Assembly (NCBI GenBank): GCA_039936115.1
Contig: JBDTIZ010000284.1
Coordinates: 1-9,448, forward strand
Source of the DNA: DATIJJ01 sp039936115
Lineage (GTDB): Bacteria; Pseudomonadota; Gammaproteobacteria; DSM-16500
Reading direction: 5' to 3'
DNA length: 9,448 nucleotides
A model generated the notes under the pieces. That model had not been told where the DNA came from. It saw nothing but the letters and a program-made list of their open reading frames with translations, and did not search any database. The position numbers and the translations under genes are program-made. Shown here piece after piece: positions 6,180 through 9,448 of the stretch. Positions within the stretch are counted from its first letter, which is position 1; each line of letters opens with the position of its first letter.

Positions 6180-7826
6180 TTAACAATCCAACCCAACTCC
6201 ATTCAATGCAGCCTTGGTAGCAGCCGCATCATAATGCAACGCTTTCGTCGCACTCATCACACCGCAAGCCGCTTGCTGAAATGTAGAAGTCTTAGTCCAA
6301 TATGCTTTATTCGCCAACACCATCACATCAAATGCTTTTTTTGTCGTCCAATCTTTAGAGGTGCTTAATAAATAAAACGCTTTATTAAAAACACCACAAG
6401 AGTAATGCGCATCTAATTTCGCTGTGTAATCTTTTACGTTATCAATTGAGCATTCATTTTTAGGCGCGCCAGGTACACAATCTTTAGTGGGCTGATCCAT
6501 GTAACGCAACGCCTGTCCTTTTACTTTAAAAACCTCAGGCCCAATCTGCCAATTATTTTTTCCAGACGCATAATACTCAGCCGCTTGCGCCGCCATATCA
6601 GAGAATGATTCATTTAATCCAGCGGGTTGTGATTTATCGTTTCCTGTCAAACCCGAATGCTGTTGGGTATATCCATGACTGATTTCATGTGCCGCGATAC
6701 CTAAAGAAACGAGCGGATACATCTCCTTGCCACCGTCACCAAACGACATTTGCTTTCCATCCCAATAAGCATTTTCCATGACTTTCCCTTCTTCATCGAG
6801 CGCATGCACTCGCATATTCAACATCATGGGTTTGCCCTTTAGGACTAACACGGGAGCGCCGTACCAATTTTGATACATTTCACTCACTATTTTGCCTACA
6901 TACAATGCATCGTTTGCAGGTGAATATGCACCGGCAACAGCCTCTATCGATTCATCCCAATATTCATTATCGTGCACAACAACAGGCGTTTGGCAACTAA
7001 ACTGAATGACTAAATTACGTTTCATAGCGTTTCTAACAGTCACCGTATCGTTTTGCAAAAAACAGGCTTTATTTAAACGGAACATATTCAGTTTTGGCAT
7101 ATTATTTTTCAAGCCATCATAGCTTAATCTTCCTGTATTGAAATTTCCTCCATAGCCTCCGCCTAACACACGCTCTAAACTTAATACCTCATTCCATTGA
7201 TCATAAACCTCGAATGACACGGCATCGAGAATATAGGTTGGCTTAATTGGCATCGCTTCATCCGACGACTGTACCGTCGCGCTCACTCTAAATGCCCAAT
7301 GCGCTTTATTTTTTTGATCGACGAAAATCATTAACTCTGTGTGCGCATCACGCATCGCGTGCTTATTGCCTGATTTCTCTTGAAATAATTGCGCTGCTTG
7401 TTGAAGCGCTTTATCCGCTTGTGCAGAGGTAAAGATATAATTCGGTGCGCTTGCAAAATCAGCCGCTAAATCCTGATAAATAATCCCATTCATCGTTGTA
7501 TTTGCATTCTTTACCGGTAAATTTTTTAATGTCGTCATGTGAGTCGCATGCGGCACATGCACTACCGCATCAGCACCCCAGACGGGGTAACCCGCAAACA
7601 TTTCTTGTACACGAATATGTGCTGTTTGGTTTTGATCGACTTCAGTGCTTGTTTGTTTTAACTGTGGCAAGTTCTTTGTGGCAAGCGACGTCACAGCAGG
7701 TGCCGCAAACGTTTGCAAAATCGCAGCGGATTGTTGACTTAGATCAATAGCTTTCGCTGCATTAACAAATGGCGCATAAGCCATTGCAATAATGCTTGCG
7801 GCAAATAAAAAATTATTTTTGCGCAT
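6180..7826 (-). CDS. Secreted M4 zinc metalloprotease (LasB/ProA-like)
   Basis: This thermolysin-family proenzyme has 548 residues, close to Legionella ProA and somewhat longer than Pseudomonas LasB. A Sec signal peptide spans residues 1-23 or 24 (basic start, hydrophobic core, VNA-A). A propeptide runs to about 219; the mature enzyme probably begins near GGGYGGN (222-228), which aligns with the LasB mature start. Catalytic parts: NAYWDGKQMSFGDGG (352-366), HEISH with zinc ligands His380 and His384 and base Glu381, GLNESFSD with third ligand Glu406, and DAHYSCGVFNKAF with His474. Cys255-Cys278 and Cys521-Cys548 align with the LasB disulfides. Oddities are an extra cysteine pair (450, 459) in a loop, Cys477 where LasB has Ser, and two more residues between His384 and Glu406 than in LasB. 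AGGGGA (7832-7837) lies 5 bases before ATG. Export through Sec and then type II secretion is inferred from homologues. Confidence 0.94.
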   Translation of the reverse strand: MRKNNFLFAASIIAMAYAPFVNAAKAIDLSQQSAAILQTFAAPAVTSLATKNLPQLKQTSTEVDQNQTAHIRVQEMFAGYPVWGADAVVHVPHATHMTTLKNLPVKNANTTMNGIIYQDLAADFASAPNYIFTSAQADKALQQAAQLFQEKSGNKHAMRDAHTELMIFVDQKNKAHWAFRVSATVQSSDEAMPIKPTYILDAVSFEVYDQWNEVLSLERVLGGGYGGNFNTGRLSYDGLKNNMPKLNMFRLNKACFLQNDTVTVRNAMKRNLVIQFSCQTPVVVHDNEYWDESIEAVAGAYSPANDALYVGKIVSEMYQNWYGAPVLVLKGKPMMLNMRVHALDEEGKVMENAYWDGKQMSFGDGGKEMYPLVSLGIAAHEISHGYTQQHSGLTGNDKSQPAGLNESFSDMAAQAAEYYASGKNNWQIGPEVFKVKGQALRYMDQPTKDCVPGAPKNECSIDNVKDYTAKLDAHYSCGVFNKAFYLLSTSKDWTTKKAFDVMVLANKAYWTKTSTFQQAACGVMSATKALHYDAAATKAALNGVGLDC

Positions 7827-7912
7827 ATTATTCCCCTGTGAGTAATGAAAAAACTTCCTGGGATGGTATCATACTCATCTTAAAATAAAACTGATCTCAC
7901 AAGGATTTATCA
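7827..7912. promoter_or_regulatory. Divergent leader between the M4 protease and sbcB
   Basis: This 86-bp gap must carry the start signals of both genes. Both ribosome-binding regions begin with CTCACA: minus-strand CTCACAGGGGA before the protease and plus-strand CTCACAAGGA (7896-7905) before sbcB. They form a small inverted pair about 53 bases apart. A -10-like TATGAT on the minus strand (7868-7873) may serve the protease but has no good -35. TAAAAT (7881-7886) is a weak -10 candidate for sbcB. No operator is recognised. Confidence 0.45.
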
Positions 7913-9313
7913 TTGCAAACTTATCTCTTTTATGACATTGAAACTACTGGATTAAATAAAGCATTTGATCAAGTACTGCACTTTGCTGCCATTCGCACGG
8001 ATCTGAGTTTAAATGAATTATCGCGCCATGAAGTAAAAGTCAAATTAAATCCCGATGTCATTCCCTCACCTTATGCTTTGCTGACTCACAAAATGGGGAT
8101 CAAAGAAATTGTAAGCGGCGCGCCAGAATTCGAAGCCATCAAGCAAATTCACCAATGGATGAATGAACCGGGCACTATCAGTCTTGGTTACAATACCTTA
8201 GGTTTTGATGATGAATTTTTGCGGTTTTCTTTTTATCGAAATTTATTAAAACCATACACTCACCAATATGCAAATCAGTGCTTTCGTATGGATATCTATC
8301 CAATGACTGTCATGTTTTATTTATTTAAAAATAACGCACTGCTTTGGCCTGAAGTAGGAGGCAGACCCTCTCTTAAACTAGAAAATATCAATGCTAAAAA
8401 TAATTTAATCCAAGGTCGCTCTCATCACGCTATGGTTGACGTTGAAGTTACACTTGAACTTGCACGACGATTGATGCAAGAACGAGAAATGTGGGAATAC
8501 TTGCACGGTTATTTTAAAAAAGAAATTGATCTTGGCCGGATGCAACCATTACAAAAAGAAACTGCGCTTGCAGTCAGTGGAAAAATAGGCAGCCAAAATA
8601 ACTATCAGAGTCCGGTTTTATTTTTGGGAAATCATCGTCACTACACGAATCAATCACTGTGGTTGCGTTTAGACACAGAAGAACTTTCAGAAACTACGCT
8701 CGATACAATTGCCGAAAAAACCTGGGTTATCAATAAAAAACCTGGCGAGCCTAATTTTATTTTACCGTTTAAAGATCGTTTTTTAACACATATTGATGCT
8801 GGCCGATTAGCACTGACTGAAAAAAACAAACAATGGCTTCAAGAAAATCCGACGCTGTTTGAAAAAATAGTGGATTATTATAGTCATTATAAATATCCGG
8901 TATATCCTCAAACGGATGTTGAAGCGAGTTTATATATAAATGGATTTTGGTCGTCGATCGATGAAACTTTCTGTCAACGTTTTCATGCAGCAATAGTATC
9001 TGACAAAGTTAAAGCTGCTGAAAATGTGAAAAATCCTACTCTGCAAGGCTTAGCGCTGCGTATTCTTGGCCGAAACTATCCAGAAGCATTAGGACTCTCT
9101 GAAACAGAAAAATTCTCGACATATCTGCAATCTATTAACTCAAGCAATGTGGATGAAGTTCCAATTGATTTTCAGGGAAGAAAACGCATGAGTCCGCGGG
9201 TGGCGATGGAAGAAATTAAAACCTTGCGTGCGGAAACTGAGTTGAATTCTGAGGATCTTGTTTTGCTAGAGGATTTTGAAGCGTATTTGCAAAAAGCATT
9301 TGTTGTGAGTTGA
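7913..9313 (+). CDS. sbcB: Exodeoxyribonuclease I
   Basis: This is a 3'-to-5' single-strand DNA exonuclease acting in mismatch repair and recombination. The 466 residues are close to E. coli SbcB (475). The N-terminal DEDD nuclease domain (about 1-190) carries FYDIETTG with Asp8 and Glu10, FAAIRTD, LGYNTLGFDDEF with Asp99, and SHHAMVDV with His171 and Asp176, the DEDDh set. The middle and C-terminal ExoI regions follow, with MQPLQ (210-214), the block DVEASLYINGFWSSID (335-350) and LALRILGRNYPEAL (380-393). The start is a TTG at 7913, supported by AAGGA (7901-7905) seven bases upstream and by the nuclease motif beginning at residue 6; there is no in-frame ATG before the motif. It is divergent from the protease gene and followed by repeats, so it is probably monocistronic. 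Confidence 0.95.
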   Translation: MQTYLFYDIETTGLNKAFDQVLHFAAIRTDLSLNELSRHEVKVKLNPDVIPSPYALLTHKMGIKEIVSGAPEFEAIKQIHQWMNEPGTISLGYNTLGFDDEFLRFSFYRNLLKPYTHQYANQCFRMDIYPMTVMFYLFKNNALLWPEVGGRPSLKLENINAKNNLIQGRSHHAMVDVEVTLELARRLMQEREMWEYLHGYFKKEIDLGRMQPLQKETALAVSGKIGSQNNYQSPVLFLGNHRHYTNQSLWLRLDTEELSETTLDTIAEKTWVINKKPGEPNFILPFKDRFLTHIDAGRLALTEKNKQWLQENPTLFEKIVDYYSHYKYPVYPQTDVEASLYINGFWSSIDETFCQRFHAAIVSDKVKAAENVKNPTLQGLALRILGRNYPEALGLSETEKFSTYLQSINSSNVDEVPIDFQGRKRMSPRVAMEEIKTLRAETELNSEDLVLLEDFEAYLQKAFVVS

Positions 9314-9328
9314 TAGAACCCACCTCCA

Positions 9329-9398
9329 CTGTCACCTGGCATTTTAATCCGCTATCACCCTGCGCCTTAGCCCGCTGTCACCCCGCACTTTTTACTCA
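9329..9398 (+). repeat. Second 23-bp tandem array, degenerate
   Basis: Three consecutive units (9329-9351, 9352-9374, 9375-9398) of 23, 23 and 24 bases each start like CTGTCACC and end in a variable AT/CG linker. They grow closer to the CTGTCACCCCGCACTT consensus toward the right, and the next copy (from 9400) is the intact terminus of a palindromic element. The order and period match 2166-2233, but the units here are more diverged. It begins 16 bases after the sbcB stop. Confidence 0.75.
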
Positions 9399-9399
9399 T

Positions 9400-9448
9400 T
9401 GTCACCCCGCACTTGTTGCGGGGTCCGGGCTTTAAATAATAAAAAATA
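9400..9448 (-). repeat. Palindromic MITE-like element, cut by window end
   Basis: The 49 bases are the exact reverse complement of 46-94, covering the hairpin terminus (with CCCCGCA/TGCGGGG) and part of the AT-rich core. It is therefore an inverted copy of the element at the left edge, and its remainder lies beyond the window. The hairpin followed by AT-rich sequence could also help end sbcB transcription. Confidence 0.85.

Overview
The window reads as an AT-rich gammaproteobacterial chromosome, most likely from the order Legionellales (Legionella, Coxiella, Berkiella or Aquicella-like). Four things point that way. There is a secreted M4 metalloprotease of the LasB/ProA type, and a large eukaryote-directed protein carrying a CE-clan (Ulp1/YopJ-type) cysteine-protease signature. 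Ordinary gammaproteobacterial housekeeping genes (AsmA, exonuclease III, exonuclease I, tRNA-Gly) are present. Many short palindromic repeats lie between genes. The order-level assignment is inference; no rRNA or species marker is present.

Layout, left to right. Positions 1-190 hold the end of a palindromic, MITE-like repeat plus repeat debris. A single minus-strand gene of 628 codons (191-2077) encodes a probable host-directed CE-clan protease or acyltransferase: His237, Asp258, Gln310 and Cys316 match the family's catalytic order and its Q-x5-C spacing. Next is a composite nested inverted repeat (2150-2370) that contains a 23-bp tandem array and a complete 119-bp element with 29-bp perfect terminal inverted repeats. 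Two small minus-strand genes of unknown function (102 and 93 codons) follow. They lie downstream of a tight minus-strand pair, asmA then an ExoA-type exonuclease III gene, only 5 bp apart. A tRNA-Gly(CCC) gene with its own sigma-70-like promoter sits just upstream of asmA. A 92-bp inverted repeat (6073-6164) separates that promoter from the M4 protease gene (6180-7826, minus). The protease is divergent from sbcB (7913-9313, plus, TTG start), with an 86-bp shared leader. The right edge repeats the pattern of the other intergenic gap: a 23-bp tandem array running into another copy of the palindromic element, in inverted orientation.

The two exonucleases are DNA-repair enzymes. AsmA belongs to a family tied to envelope lipid homeostasis. 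The M4 protease should be exported to the outside of the cell as a proenzyme. The CE-clan gene stands alone between near-copies of the repeat element, like a small accessory islet next to core genes, and is the most interesting item here. No mobile-element transposase, CRISPR array, phage gene or rRNA is visible.
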